A stretch of 64,000 nt of DNA from Kitasatospora sp. NBC_00374 (GTDB lineage Bacteria; Actinomycetota; Actinomycetes; Streptomycetales; Streptomycetaceae): assembly GCF_041434935.1 (NCBI RefSeq), contig NZ_CP107964.1, positions 1,116,001-1,180,000 on the forward strand. Reading direction: 5' to 3'. Under the pieces are notes generated by a model. It had not been told where the DNA came from. It saw only the letters and a program-made list of their open reading frames with translations, and did no database searches. The translations under genes were made by a program, and so were the position numbers. This document shows, one piece after another, positions 1-8,954 of the stretch. Numbering within the stretch: position 1 is the stretch's first letter; each line of letters starts with the position of its first letter.

Positions 1-2
1 CA

Positions 3-2306
3 GCGGCCTACCGGTCGGGCCGGACGATCCATCTGGCCGACGCCGGCGAGACGATGCGACGCTATCCCCAGCTCGCGGTGGCCCTGCCGTACGCGTTCGG
101 CTCGGCGTCGGTGCCGGTCAGGGCCGGGCAGGAGAGTCTGGGGGCGCTGGCGGTGGTGTGGGCGGCGCCCCCCGGGGGCGCGGGGCTGTCCAGAGCCCAG
201 CTCCGCCGCCTTCGGGCCATCGCCAACCGGCTCGGCGCGACCCTCGCCGACCTCCGGGCCCGCGGAGGCGCCTTCGCGTACGACGCCACCACGGTGCCCA
301 TCGAGGTCCCGGCTCCCACCGCGCCGGCCGTGCGGGTCGGCCTGTTCGACTGGCGGCTCGACACCGGGGCCGTGGTCGCCGACGACGAGCTGTGCGCGAT
401 CTTCGGGCTGACGCCCGGCGCATTCGACGGCCGGGCCGACACGCTCGCTTCCCGGCTCCACCCCGGCGACCGGGTCTCGCTCCGGGCCGCGGCCCGCGAG
501 GCCACCGCGGACGGCAGGGTGCTCGCGCGGCGTCTGCGCATCCGGGTCGCCGACGGGTACCGCACCGTCGAGCTGTGGGGCCGGGTACCGGAGGCGCCCG
601 GGGAGGGGGTGCGGACCCACCTGGTCGGTTGCGTGCTCGACGCCGCAGCCGGCGCCGCAGCCGTCACCGCCGTGGAGCGGCTGCGGGACGGACTCTTCTC
701 CCTCGCCCCGGACGGGCGGGTCGCCTACGCCAACCGCAGCCTGGAGCAGCTGCTCGGCGTGCCCGTGCCGGAGCTGCTCGGCCGCCGCCTGTGGGATGTC
801 CTGCCCTGGCTGTCCGACCCGACCTACGAGGACCGGCACCGGGCCGCGATGGTCTCGCAGCAGCCCACCACCTTTCTGGCCCACCGCCCGCCGGACCGGT
901 GGCTCGCCTTCTCCCTTCACCCGGACGCGAACGGCGTGACCGGCCGGGTGGTGCCTTCCGCACCGCCGCACTCGCCGCACTCGCCGCACTCGCCGCCTGG
1001 AGCGTCCGGGGCACGGGAGGCACCCGGGGAGGCGACCGCTCCGGCCGTCTCCGGGTCCGGCCATCCGGCGCCGGGCCCACCGCCGGCCCAGGCCGCGCCC
1101 GCGCGCCTGGGCGCGATCTACCGCGTGCTGCAGCTCAGCAGCGCGCTGACCGAGGCGGTCACCACGGACGAGGTGTGCGACGTCGTCTCCGACCAGCTCC
1201 TGCCGGCCTTCGGCGGACAGCATCTGGCCATCTACGTGATCGACGGAGGCCGCCTGCACCTGCTCTTCCACAGCGGCTACCACGACCGTTTCCTGCACTG
1301 GCTGGAAGGCAAACCGCTTGACACCCCGCTGCCCGGAACGGAGACGCTGACCTCCGGCGTCCCCCTGTTCATCGAGTCCCGGCAGGACCTCACCGACGGC
1401 CGTCCGGCCTACTCGGTGGAGGGCATCGGGGCCTGGGCCTACCTGCCGCTGGTCGCCTCCAGCCGTCCCGTCGGCACCTGCATCCTCGGCTTCGACGAGA
1501 TCCACCACTTCACCCCCAAGGACCGGGACGTCCTGACCTCGCTCAGCGGTCTGATCGCCCAGGCACTCGAACGCGCCCGCCTCTACGACGAGAAGTCCGC
1601 CCTGGCCCACGGCCTGCAGAACGCACTCCTGCCGCACCGGCTGCCCGTCCTGCCCGGCATCCGCACCACCGGCCGGTACCTGCCCGGCACCAGCGGGATG
1701 AACATCGGGGGGGACTGGTACGACGTGATCCCCACCGGAGGCGGCGTGGCCCTCGTCGTCGGAGACGTCGAGGGCCACAGCGTCGCGGCGGCCGGAATCA
1801 TGGGCCAACTGCGCAGCGCCGTAAGGGCCTTCGTCACGGCCGACCACTCCCCCAGCGCCGTCCTGGCCGGAACCAACCGGCTTCTGGTCGACCTCGACCC
1901 CGGGCTGCTCGCCAGCTGCTGCTACATCCGCATCGAGCCGGACGCCGACCGTGCCCACGCCGTCCGCGCCGGGCACTGCCCGCCGCTGCTGCGCCGTCCC
2001 GACGGCGGAACCGAGGTACTGGAACTGGCGGGCGGCCCGCTCCTGGGCATCGACGACAGCAGCACCTACCCGGAGACCCGGCTGGACCTCCCCCGCGGTT
2101 CGATCCTCGCCCTCTACACCGACGGCCTCGTCGAGGAACGCGACAGGGACATCGACCTGGGCATCGACGACCTGCGGGCCTCGCTGGCCCACGCCGCCGC
2201 CGGAAACCTCGAGGAACTCGCCGATCAGCTCCTGCGCAAGGCCCTGCGCTCCCCGCACCGTTCCGACGACATCGCCCTGCTGCTCACCGAGTACCGACCC
2301 GGGTGA
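3..2306 (+). CDS. GAF-PAS-PAS-GAF SpoIIE/PP2C phosphatase, 5' end outside window
   Basis: Serine phosphatase of the SpoIIE/RsbU class (metal-dependent PP2C fold), expected to dephosphorylate anti-anti-sigma proteins in partner switching. It looks cytosolic, with no membrane segment. The frame is open to the window edge, and residues before the ATG at 54 still align with the paralogue at 4245-6383 (MRRYPQ against MARRFPS), so the true start lies upstream. Visible order: tail of a GAF domain, a PAS fold near residues 110-205, a second PAS near 220-320, a Ser/Pro/His linker, a GAF domain near 370-530, and C-terminal PP2C with GGDWYD, GDVEGH, YTDGLVE and SDDIALL, so the acidic metal ligands look intact. 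It converges on the ABC-phosphatase fusion, with 88 bp of short tandem repeats between them. The sensed signal is unknown. Confidence 0.88.
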   Translation, partial: AAYRSGRTIHLADAGETMRRYPQLAVALPYAFGSASVPVRAGQESLGALAVVWAAPPGGAGLSRAQLRRLRAIANRLGATLADLRARGGAFAYDATTVPIEVPAPTAPAVRVGLFDWRLDTGAVVADDELCAIFGLTPGAFDGRADTLASRLHPGDRVSLRAAAREATADGRVLARRLRIRVADGYRTVELWGRVPEAPGEGVRTHLVGCVLDAAAGAAAVTAVERLRDGLFSLAPDGRVAYANRSLEQLLGVPVPELLGRRLWDVLPWLSDPTYEDRHRAAMVSQQPTTFLAHRPPDRWLAFSLHPDANGVTGRVVPSAPPHSPHSPHSPPGASGAREAPGEATAPAVSGSGHPAPGPPPAQAAPARLGAIYRVLQLSSALTEAVTTDEVCDVVSDQLLPAFGGQHLAIYVIDGGRLHLLFHSGYHDRFLHWLEGKPLDTPLPGTETLTSGVPLFIESRQDLTDGRPAYSVEGIGAWAYLPLVASSRPVGTCILGFDEIHHFTPKDRDVLTSLSGLIAQALERARLYDEKSALAHGLQNALLPHRLPVLPGIRTTGRYLPGTSGMNIGGDWYDVIPTGGGVALVVGDVEGHSVAAAGIMGQLRSAVRAFVTADHSPSAVLAGTNRLLVDLDPGLLASCCYIRIEPDADRAHAVRAGHCPPLLRRPDGGTEVLELAGGPLLGIDDSSTYPETRLDLPRGSILALYTDGLVEERDRDIDLGIDDLRASLAHAAAGNLEELADQLLRKALRSPHRSDDIALLLTEYRPG
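968..994 (+). repeat. 9-bp in-frame tandem repeat (3 copies)
   Basis: Three exact copies of gcactcgcc encode a Ser-Pro-His repeat in the linker between the second PAS domain and the C-terminal GAF domain. Copy-number change here would alter linker length without breaking the frame. Confidence 0.8.
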
Positions 2307-2394
2307 CGGGCCCGGGAGACCGGCCCGGGTGACGAGCCCGCCCGACGAGCCCGCCCGAGGAGGTCACCCGAGGAGGTCGCCCGGAAGCCTCTCC

Positions 2395-4248
2395 TCAGAT
2401 CGGCTGCTCCGCCCAGATGATCTTGCAGTCGGGGGTGTAGCGGGTCCCCCAGCGCTCGGCGAGCTGGGCGACGAGGAACAGTCCACGTCCGCCTTCGTCG
2501 GTGGCCGCGGCGTAGCGCAGATGCGGGGAGCTGCTGCTGGTGTCCGAAACCTCGCAGATCAGCGTGCGGTCCCGAAGGAGGCGGACGTCGATCGGTCCGC
2601 TGCCGTAGCGGATCGCGTTGGTGATCAGCTCGCTGAGGATCAGCTCGGTGGCGAACTCCAGCTCCGCCAGCCCCCATTCGGCCAGCTGCCGGACGGCCTC
2701 GGCCCGGACGCCCGCCACGGCGGCCGGATCCAGCGGGACGTCCCACCGGGCGATCCGGTCGGGCGGCAACGCCCGGGTGCGGGCCACGAGAAGTGCGACG
2801 TCGTCCGTCGAGCTCGCGGGCAGCAGCGTGTCGAGCACCGCGTCGCAGGTCTCCTCCGGCGTCCGGTCGGCGCCGGCGAGGGTACCGCGCAGGAGTTCGA
2901 GTCCGAAGTCGATGTCCCGGCGGCGGTCCTCGACGAGGCCGTTGGTGTACAGGACCAGCCGGCCGCCCTCGGGTACCCGCACCCGGACGGTCTCGAAGGG
3001 CAGGCCGCCCACGCCGAGCGGAGGTCCGGCCGGCAGGTCGAGGTACTCCACCGTGCCGTCGGGCGCGATGAGCGCGGGCGGCAGGTGGCCGGCTCGGGCC
3101 AGCTCGCAGGAGCGCGACACCGGGTCGTAGATCGCGTACAGGCAGGTGGCTCCGGTGATCCCGGGTTCGCCACTCATGGCGGCCTCGTCCTTGTCGATCC
3201 GGTTGACCAGTTCGTCGAGGTGCGCGAGGAGGTCGTCGGGGGGCAGGTCCAGCATGGAGAAGTTGTGCACGGCCGTCCTGAGGCGACCCATGGTGGCGGC
3301 CGCCTGCACACCGTGCCCGACGATGTCTCCCACGACCAGCGCGACGCGGGCACCCGACAGGGGGATGACGTCGAACCAGTCTCCGCCGACACCCGACTGC
3401 GCGGGCAGGTAGCGGTAGGCGACGTCGAGGGCGTCCTGCTCGGGCAGCCCGCGGGGCAGCAGGCTCTGCTGCAGGCTCACGGCCGTGCTGTGATCACCCG
3501 TGACGGCCGAGACGATCTGCTCCTGGGTGGCGTACTTCGTGTCGAAGGAGCCGCTGTTACGGCCGAGGCGCAGCACCACCACCCGGTCGGCGACCGCCCG
3601 CACGTTGTCCAGGTCGTGGCTGATCATCAGTACGCCGAGCTGCTGGGCCCGCAGCCGCTCGACCAGTTCCAGGACCAGGGCGGTCGGTCCGACCCCGAGG
3701 GCGGCGGTGGGCTCGTCCAGGATCACGATCCGGGGTTTTCCGATCATCGCGCGCGCGATGGCGACGGTCTGACGCTGGCCGCCGGAGAGGGTGCCGACCG
3801 GCACGCGCAGGCTGGGGATCCGGATGGACAGGTCGTTCAGCAGCCTGCGGCACCGCTTCTCCATCTCGACCTCGTTGAGGATGCCGAATCTGCGCACTTC
3901 CCGGCCGAGGAAGACGTTGCCGACCGTGTCGAGGTTGTCGCACAGCGACAGGTCCTGGTGGACGGTGGCGACGCCGAGGTGCTGGGCGTCGACCGGCCTG
4001 CGGAGGTCGACCCGTCGGCCCTCCCACTCGATCACTCCGCTGTCCGGCGGGGACACCCCGGAGACGACCTTGACCAGGGTCGACTTGCCGGCACCGTTGT
4101 CCCCGACCAGCGCGACCACCTCCCCCTCGCCGATGTCGAGGTCGACGTCGCTCAGCGCCTGTACGGCGCCGTACCGCTTGGAGACGCCGCGTACGGCCAG
4201 CAGGGGCGTGCGTGCCACGGAATCGGTCTCCTTCCCGTCGCGGTTCAC
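2395..4248 (-). CDS. ABC ATPase - SpoIIE/PP2C phosphatase - HATPase fusion
   Basis: A 617-residue three-domain fusion. Residues 16-250 are a sugar-importer-type ABC ATPase (XylG/FrcA-like): Walker A GDNGAGKST at 49-57, LSGGQ at 154-158, Walker B ending ILDEP at 180, switch His211. Residues 258-490 are a SpoIIE-type PP2C phosphatase with GGDWFD (288-293), GDIVGH (307-312) and TDDVALL. The usual YTDGLVE motif reads YTNGLVE, so a metal-site Asp is Asn436. Residues 500-617 are an RsbW/SpoIIAB-like HATPase with N-box ELITNA (540-545), VSDTS and GGRGLFLV. No permease or sugar-binding protein is nearby, so the ABC part is probably an ATP- or partner-responsive sensor rather than a transporter motor (inference). 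The GTG at 4248 overlaps the upstream stop (GTGA). An in-frame GTG at 4218 has AAGGAG nine bases upstream and may be the real start. Confidence 0.88.
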   Translation of the reverse strand: MNRDGKETDSVARTPLLAVRGVSKRYGAVQALSDVDLDIGEGEVVALVGDNGAGKSTLVKVVSGVSPPDSGVIEWEGRRVDLRRPVDAQHLGVATVHQDLSLCDNLDTVGNVFLGREVRRFGILNEVEMEKRCRRLLNDLSIRIPSLRVPVGTLSGGQRQTVAIARAMIGKPRIVILDEPTAALGVGPTALVLELVERLRAQQLGVLMISHDLDNVRAVADRVVVLRLGRNSGSFDTKYATQEQIVSAVTGDHSTAVSLQQSLLPRGLPEQDALDVAYRYLPAQSGVGGDWFDVIPLSGARVALVVGDIVGHGVQAAATMGRLRTAVHNFSMLDLPPDDLLAHLDELVNRIDKDEAAMSGEPGITGATCLYAIYDPVSRSCELARAGHLPPALIAPDGTVEYLDLPAGPPLGVGGLPFETVRVRVPEGGRLVLYTNGLVEDRRRDIDFGLELLRGTLAGADRTPEETCDAVLDTLLPASSTDDVALLVARTRALPPDRIARWDVPLDPAAVAGVRAEAVRQLAEWGLAELEFATELILSELITNAIRYGSGPIDVRLLRDRTLICEVSDTSSSSPHLRYAAATDEGGRGLFLVAQLAERWGTRYTPDCKIIWAEQPI

Positions 4249-6383
4249 CGGGGGACGGACCGGACCAGGAGCAGCGCGATGTCGTCGGTGCGGTGCTCAG
4301 CCTGTCCGGCCTGGCCGATGAGCGCGTCGGCCAGTCGGTCGAGTGGTTCACCGCCGTGGCGGGCGAGCGTGGCGGTGAGGTCGGCCAGCGCCTGGTCGAG
4401 GTCGGCGCCGGGCACCTCGATGAGGCCGTCGGTGTACAGGACCAGAGTGGTGCCGATCGGTAGGTCGATGCGGATTCGCGGGTACTCGGCGGCGGGGTCG
4501 ACGTTCAGCACCATGCCGGTCAGCGGCTCCAGCGCTTCCGCCCGGCCGTCCGGGCCGTACCGCAGGGGCACCGGGTGGCCCGCGTTGGCCAGCCAGGCCT
4601 CCCGGCGGGCGAGATCGACGAGCAGGTAGGCACAGCTGGCCAGCAGCGCCGTGTCCAGGTCGGCGAGCAGGCGGTTGGTGCGGGCGAGCACGGCGCTCGG
4701 ATCGGCGTCGGCCGCGGCGAAGGCGCGGACGGCGGTGCGGATCTGGCCCATCAGGGCGGCGGCGTTGACGTTGTGGCCCTGGACGTCGCCGATGACCACG
4801 GCGACGGAGTCGGCCCCGACGCGGATGAGGTCGTAGAAGTCACCTCCGACCTCCATGCCCGCGGTGCCCGGCAGGTAGCGGGCGCTGACCTCCAGGCTCG
4901 GGACGACGGGCAGCGCACGGGGCAGAAGGCTCTCCTGGAGGCCGTGGGCCAGGACGGACTTGGTGTCGTACAGCCGGGCGCGGTCCAGGGCCTGGGCGAT
5001 CAGACCGCCGAGTGACGTGAGGACGGCGCGCTCCTCCACGTCGAAGGTGTGCGGCTCGGCGAACGCCAGCACGCAGGTGCCGATCAGCCTGCGCGAGGTC
5101 ACCAGCGGCAGGTAGGCCCAGGCGGCCATCCCGTCCTGCGTCTCGTGCCGGTCGGGGTAGAGCCGCTCCAGCTCCGCGCGGGTCTCGAAGAACGCCGGCA
5201 CGGGGTTGGTCGACGCCTGGACACCGGGCGTGGTCTCCGTCAGCGGGGTGCTGTCGAACTGGTCGACCAGGCCGGGTGGATAGCCGCGGTGGCCCACGAT
5301 GCGCAGTCGGCGGCCTTCGGCCATCAGGACCGCGACGGCCTGGCCGCCGAAGGCCGGCACGATCTGCTCGGAGATCATGCTCACCACGTCCTGGACGCTG
5401 ATGGCCTCGGTCAGCGCGCCGGCGAGGTGGAGGAGGTGGTACAGCGCTCCGGGCCGTGTGTGCACCGCCCGCGCGGCGGGTCCTTCGGTGGGCCGGTCGC
5501 GGCGGTCGGCGTCGTCGTCGGCGGCGGCGATCCGCACGGTGAGTCCGGAGCCGTCCGGGAAGAGCTGGAACGACAGCCACCGGTCCGGCGGCCGCAGTGC
5601 GACGAACGAGGTGGGCTGCCCGCCGATCACCGCCGCCCGGTAGTGGTACTCGTAGACCGGATCGCGCAGCCACCGCAGCGCCGCCCACGGCCGCGCGCCC
5701 AGCAGTCGCTCGGCCGGCTCGCCCAGCAGCTCCGCGGCGGCCGGTGTGACCGCGGCCAGCCGACCGTCCAGGTCGATGTCGCAGATACCCTCGGGCAGTC
5801 GTGCCATCGCGGTGAAGGAGCCGACGGGACGGTCCTCCGCCACCGCGGGGCGTGGGCCGGGGCGGATCGGACGCTCCCCCCGGGCCGCCTCCGCCAGAAC
5901 CTCGGCCAGGCGCAGTGCGAGCGCGTCGAGCCCGTCGCGTTCGCGGGGCGACAATTCCGGGGGATGTGCGGCGGGCCAGATCACGAACAGCGCCCCGTAC
6001 GAGGTCCGCCGCGCGACGAGCGGAACGGCCGCGAGGCAGAACGTGTACGGCATGGCGACCGCGACGCTCGGGAACCGGCGCGCCATCTCCTCCGCCCCGC
6101 CCACCCAGACGACCTGGCCGCCGCGCACCGCTTCGGCCACCGGGATCGGCGAGGCCATACCGATGTGCTGCCACGGTCTGGTGAACTGCCGAGCCGCTCC
6201 TAGTGTCATGACCAGTTCGAGCTGGTGCCGGTCCTCCGACAGCAGGTAGAGGCCGCCGATGTGCGCGTCGAGCAGGTCCGGCGCCGACCGCAGGATCTGC
6301 GCCACGACCTCAAGGCCGCGCCCCGCTCTCGCCTCGGCGGCCTCGCGCCCGGGCCGCGACGACGCATGCCATGACATGCCCAT
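4245..6383 (-). CDS. GAF-PAS-GAF SpoIIE/PP2C phosphatase
   Basis: A 712-residue paralogue of the phosphatase at the window start. Order: GAF domain (about 30-180), PAS (about 200-300, opening with EGICDIDLDGRLAAVTPAAA), GAF (about 320-480) and C-terminal PP2C with GGDFYD, GDVQGH, YTDGLIE and TDDIALL, all metal-ligand Asp residues present. Expected to dephosphorylate an anti-anti-sigma factor when its GAF/PAS domains receive a signal. First gene of a two-gene operon; its stop overlaps the start of the ABC-phosphatase fusion by 4 bp, so the two are probably translated together. The ATG at 6383 is chosen because GAGG lies 8 bases upstream; a GTG at 6386 sits closer to that site. No cognate antagonist is encoded in this window. 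Confidence 0.88.
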   Translation of the reverse strand: MGMSWHASSRPGREAAEARAGRGLEVVAQILRSAPDLLDAHIGGLYLLSEDRHQLELVMTLGAARQFTRPWQHIGMASPIPVAEAVRGGQVVWVGGAEEMARRFPSVAVAMPYTFCLAAVPLVARRTSYGALFVIWPAAHPPELSPRERDGLDALALRLAEVLAEAARGERPIRPGPRPAVAEDRPVGSFTAMARLPEGICDIDLDGRLAAVTPAAAELLGEPAERLLGARPWAALRWLRDPVYEYHYRAAVIGGQPTSFVALRPPDRWLSFQLFPDGSGLTVRIAAADDDADRRDRPTEGPAARAVHTRPGALYHLLHLAGALTEAISVQDVVSMISEQIVPAFGGQAVAVLMAEGRRLRIVGHRGYPPGLVDQFDSTPLTETTPGVQASTNPVPAFFETRAELERLYPDRHETQDGMAAWAYLPLVTSRRLIGTCVLAFAEPHTFDVEERAVLTSLGGLIAQALDRARLYDTKSVLAHGLQESLLPRALPVVPSLEVSARYLPGTAGMEVGGDFYDLIRVGADSVAVVIGDVQGHNVNAAALMGQIRTAVRAFAAADADPSAVLARTNRLLADLDTALLASCAYLLVDLARREAWLANAGHPVPLRYGPDGRAEALEPLTGMVLNVDPAAEYPRIRIDLPIGTTLVLYTDGLIEVPGADLDQALADLTATLARHGGEPLDRLADALIGQAGQAEHRTDDIALLLVRSVPR

Positions 6384-6386
6384 CAC

Positions 6387-7379
6387 AAGAACCTCATTCG
6401 AGCCGACGAGTGAACGAGCAGCCTCCCTCCCATACTGACCCGGCCGGGCACCATGCGCCCCGTCGCCCGCCGCGCGGACCGCGGCGAAAGCCCGCCGACA
6501 CCGGGCCCGGCACGACCCGCTCCCCCGGTGACCTCCGTGTCGGGATCACAGGCCTTACGCCCTGCGCGCGGACGACGAGCCGCCCGCCACCTGCGCAACA
6601 GCCCGCCGCGAAGGCTCCGGGAGAATCTCGGGCCACAACGCCACCCACTTGGCGGCAGGTCCCACCCGGACGGACGGCATCCACCCCTGCCCCGGCGCCG
6701 AAGCCGGTCGTCCCGGGGGCCGGACCGGGGCCCCAGGTCGCCCGGGAGGGCTGCGCCGCCCGGGAGCGGGGGTGGCGGAAGGTGCTCGTCGGCGGCGGCG
6801 GTCATCCGCCACGGCCTGGCCCGGTAGCGCCGAGCCAGGCGGGTGGCGAGAGCGATGCCCGGCCGGTCGAAGTCACCGTGGCAGGCGGGCCCACAACCGC
6901 GCGAGCGCGTCGATGAGTTCGAGCACGACCGGTGGCCACGCTCCCGGAGGTGCGGACCGGCGGTGCCGTGCGGGCCGCATCGGCTGCGGCCCGCACCACC
7001 TGCCGGTTCTCACGGATGTGTACGCGGGTTGAGCAGACTTCCGGCCACGGCAGATAGCCGCCTCGCGCGAAGGCCAGGACCTCACCGGGCCATCCGCCGG
7101 TTCCGGTGAAGACCCCTGACCGACGGTCATCCGACGGGCCCTCCTCGTGATCGACTTCCGATCGGCGCCCGGTCCTTCCACCGCGGTCGTCACCTCGTCC
7201 CGGCCCGGCGACACCATCGTCTTTCAGCCGCGCCCGCTCACTCAGTGAGGCTAATCACTGCCTCGCGGTCTCGGCCCGGGACGTCGTGGAGGTGTACGTT
7301 CCTGCGACCAGTGGGTGGAGCACTCCCCTCTGCCGCAGATGCCCGGTCAGCAGCGCCTCCGACGAGAGAGACACCAGAC
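6387..7379. other. long intergenic region, no supported gene
   Basis: About 990 bp between the divergently transcribed phosphatase operon and pntA. Open frames exist on both strands but are Pro/Arg/Gly-rich, mutually overlapping and resemble no family, as expected of noncoding high-GC DNA. The right end must hold the pntA promoter and contains a dyad at 7243-7260. Confidence 0.6.
7243..7260. promoter_or_regulatory. CAGTGA-N6-TCACTG dyad upstream of pntA
   Basis: Perfect 6-bp inverted repeat with a 6-bp spacer, about 120 bp before the pntA ATG. It overlaps a second small palindrome (TCACTCAGTGA). Candidate operator for the transhydrogenase operon; no regulator can be assigned. Confidence 0.35.
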
Positions 7380-8948
7380 ATGTCTGCACAGGTCCCGACC
7401 CATCACCCACCCCAGCGCATCGGCGTGGTCGCCGAGTCGACCTCCGGGGAGACCCGTGTCGCCGCGACGCCCGCCACGGTGCGGCAGTTGCTCGGCCTCG
7501 GCTACGAGGTCGTCGTCGAGTCGGAGGCCGGCGCGGCCTCCGGATTCACCGACGGGGCCTACACCGAGGCCGGCGCCAGCATCGGCGACGCCTGGGCGGC
7601 CGAGGTGGTCCTCAAGGTCAACGCACCGTCGGGCGACGAGATCGCCCGGCTGCGCGCGGACGCCACGGTCGTCGGCCTGCTCGCGCCGGCCCAGCGCCCC
7701 GAGCTGGTGCAGGAGCTGTCCTCACGCGGCGTCACGGCGCTCGCGCTGGACGGCGTCCCGCGGATCTCGCGGGCGCAGTCGATGGACGTACTCAGTTCGA
7801 TGGCGAACATCGCGGGGTACCGGGCGGTGATCGAGGCGGCCCACGTGTTCGGGCGCTTCTTCACCGGCCAGGTCACCGCCGCGGGCAAGGTACCGCCGGC
7901 GAAGGTCCTCGTGGCGGGTGCCGGCGTGGCCGGGCTCGCGGCCATCGGCGCGGCGTCCACCCTGGGCGCGATCGTCCGCGCCACCGATCCACGGCCCGAG
8001 GTCGCGGACCAGGTCCGCTCGCTGGGCGGCGAGTACCTGGCCGTGGACGTCGTGCAGGAGGCGAGCACCGACGGCTACGCCAAGGCGACCTCCGCCGAAT
8101 ACGACCGCGCCGCCGCCGCGCTCTACCACGAGCAGGCCAAGGACGTGGACATCATCATCACGACCGCGCTGATCCCCGGCCGTCCCGCCCCACGGCTGGT
8201 CACGGCCGAGGACGTGGCGGCGATGAAGCCGGGCAGCGTCATCGTCGACATGGCCGCCGCCCAGGGCGGCAACGTCGAGGGCACCGTGCCCGGCCGGGCG
8301 GTGGTGACCGACAACGGTGTCACCATCGTCGGCTACACCGACCTGGCCGGCCGGCTGGCCACCCAGGCGTCGCAGCTGTTCGGCACCAACCTGGTGAACC
8401 TGCTGAAGCTGCTGACTCCCGGCAGGGACGGCCGGCTGGTCATCGACTTCGACGACGTGGTCCAGCGGGCGGTGACGGTGGTCCGGGCCGGCGAGGTCAC
8501 CTGGCCGCCGCCGCCCGTGGCCGTGTCGGCGGCCCCCACCACGACGCCCGCGGCCCCGGCCGCGCCGGTGGGAACGAAGGAGTCCCGGCTCACCCCTGCG
8601 GTGCGGTTCGGCCTGATCGGCCTGGGGATGCTGGCGGTCTTCCTGCTGATCGCGTTCGCGCCGACCCAACTCGCCGAGAACTTCACGGTCTTCGCGCTCG
8701 CGGTGGTCATCGGCTACTACGTCATCGGCAAGGTCCACCACGCGTTGCACACCCCGCTGATGTCGGTGACCAACGCGATCTCCGGGATCGTGGTGATCGG
8801 CGCCCTGGTGCAGATCGGGCACGAGAGCTGGGTCGTGACCGCGCTGTCGTCCGTGGCCGTGCTGCTGACGAGCGTGAACATCTTCGGAGGCTTCGCCGTC
8901 ACCCGCCGCATGCTGAGCATGTTCTCGACTGCCCCCGAAAGGCGCTGA
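7380..8948 (+). CDS. pntA: NAD(P) transhydrogenase subunit alpha
   Basis: Alpha subunit of the membrane Re/Si-specific transhydrogenase, which couples hydride transfer between NADH and NADP+ to proton movement and so supplies NADPH. At 522 residues it has about the usual length of fused alpha subunits. Residues 10-150 match the alanine-dehydrogenase/PNT N-terminal domain, 150-390 the NAD-binding domain (VLVAGAGVAGLAAIGAAS), followed by a Pro/Ala linker and about four membrane helices from residue 430. The ATG at 7380 is preferred to in-frame codons further upstream because family similarity begins just after it (RIGVVAES) and a purine-rich GAGAGAGAC lies just before it. pntB follows after 6 bp. 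Confidence 0.95.
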   Translation: MSAQVPTHHPPQRIGVVAESTSGETRVAATPATVRQLLGLGYEVVVESEAGAASGFTDGAYTEAGASIGDAWAAEVVLKVNAPSGDEIARLRADATVVGLLAPAQRPELVQELSSRGVTALALDGVPRISRAQSMDVLSSMANIAGYRAVIEAAHVFGRFFTGQVTAAGKVPPAKVLVAGAGVAGLAAIGAASTLGAIVRATDPRPEVADQVRSLGGEYLAVDVVQEASTDGYAKATSAEYDRAAAALYHEQAKDVDIIITTALIPGRPAPRLVTAEDVAAMKPGSVIVDMAAAQGGNVEGTVPGRAVVTDNGVTIVGYTDLAGRLATQASQLFGTNLVNLLKLLTPGRDGRLVIDFDDVVQRAVTVVRAGEVTWPPPPVAVSAAPTTTPAAPAAPVGTKESRLTPAVRFGLIGLGMLAVFLLIAFAPTQLAENFTVFALAVVIGYYVIGKVHHALHTPLMSVTNAISGIVVIGALVQIGHESWVVTALSSVAVLLTSVNIFGGFAVTRRMLSMFSTAPERR

Positions 8949-8954
8949 ACCCCG

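Noticed and set aside
1951..4629. 892-codon plus-strand open frame
   Set aside because: It runs through a real phosphatase end and antisense to the ABC-phosphatase fusion; Asp/Gly/Arg-rich with no family pattern, a typical high-GC shadow.
7245..7379. 45-codon extension of pntA
   Set aside because: Low-complexity, no ribosome site, and family similarity starts after the ATG at 7380.
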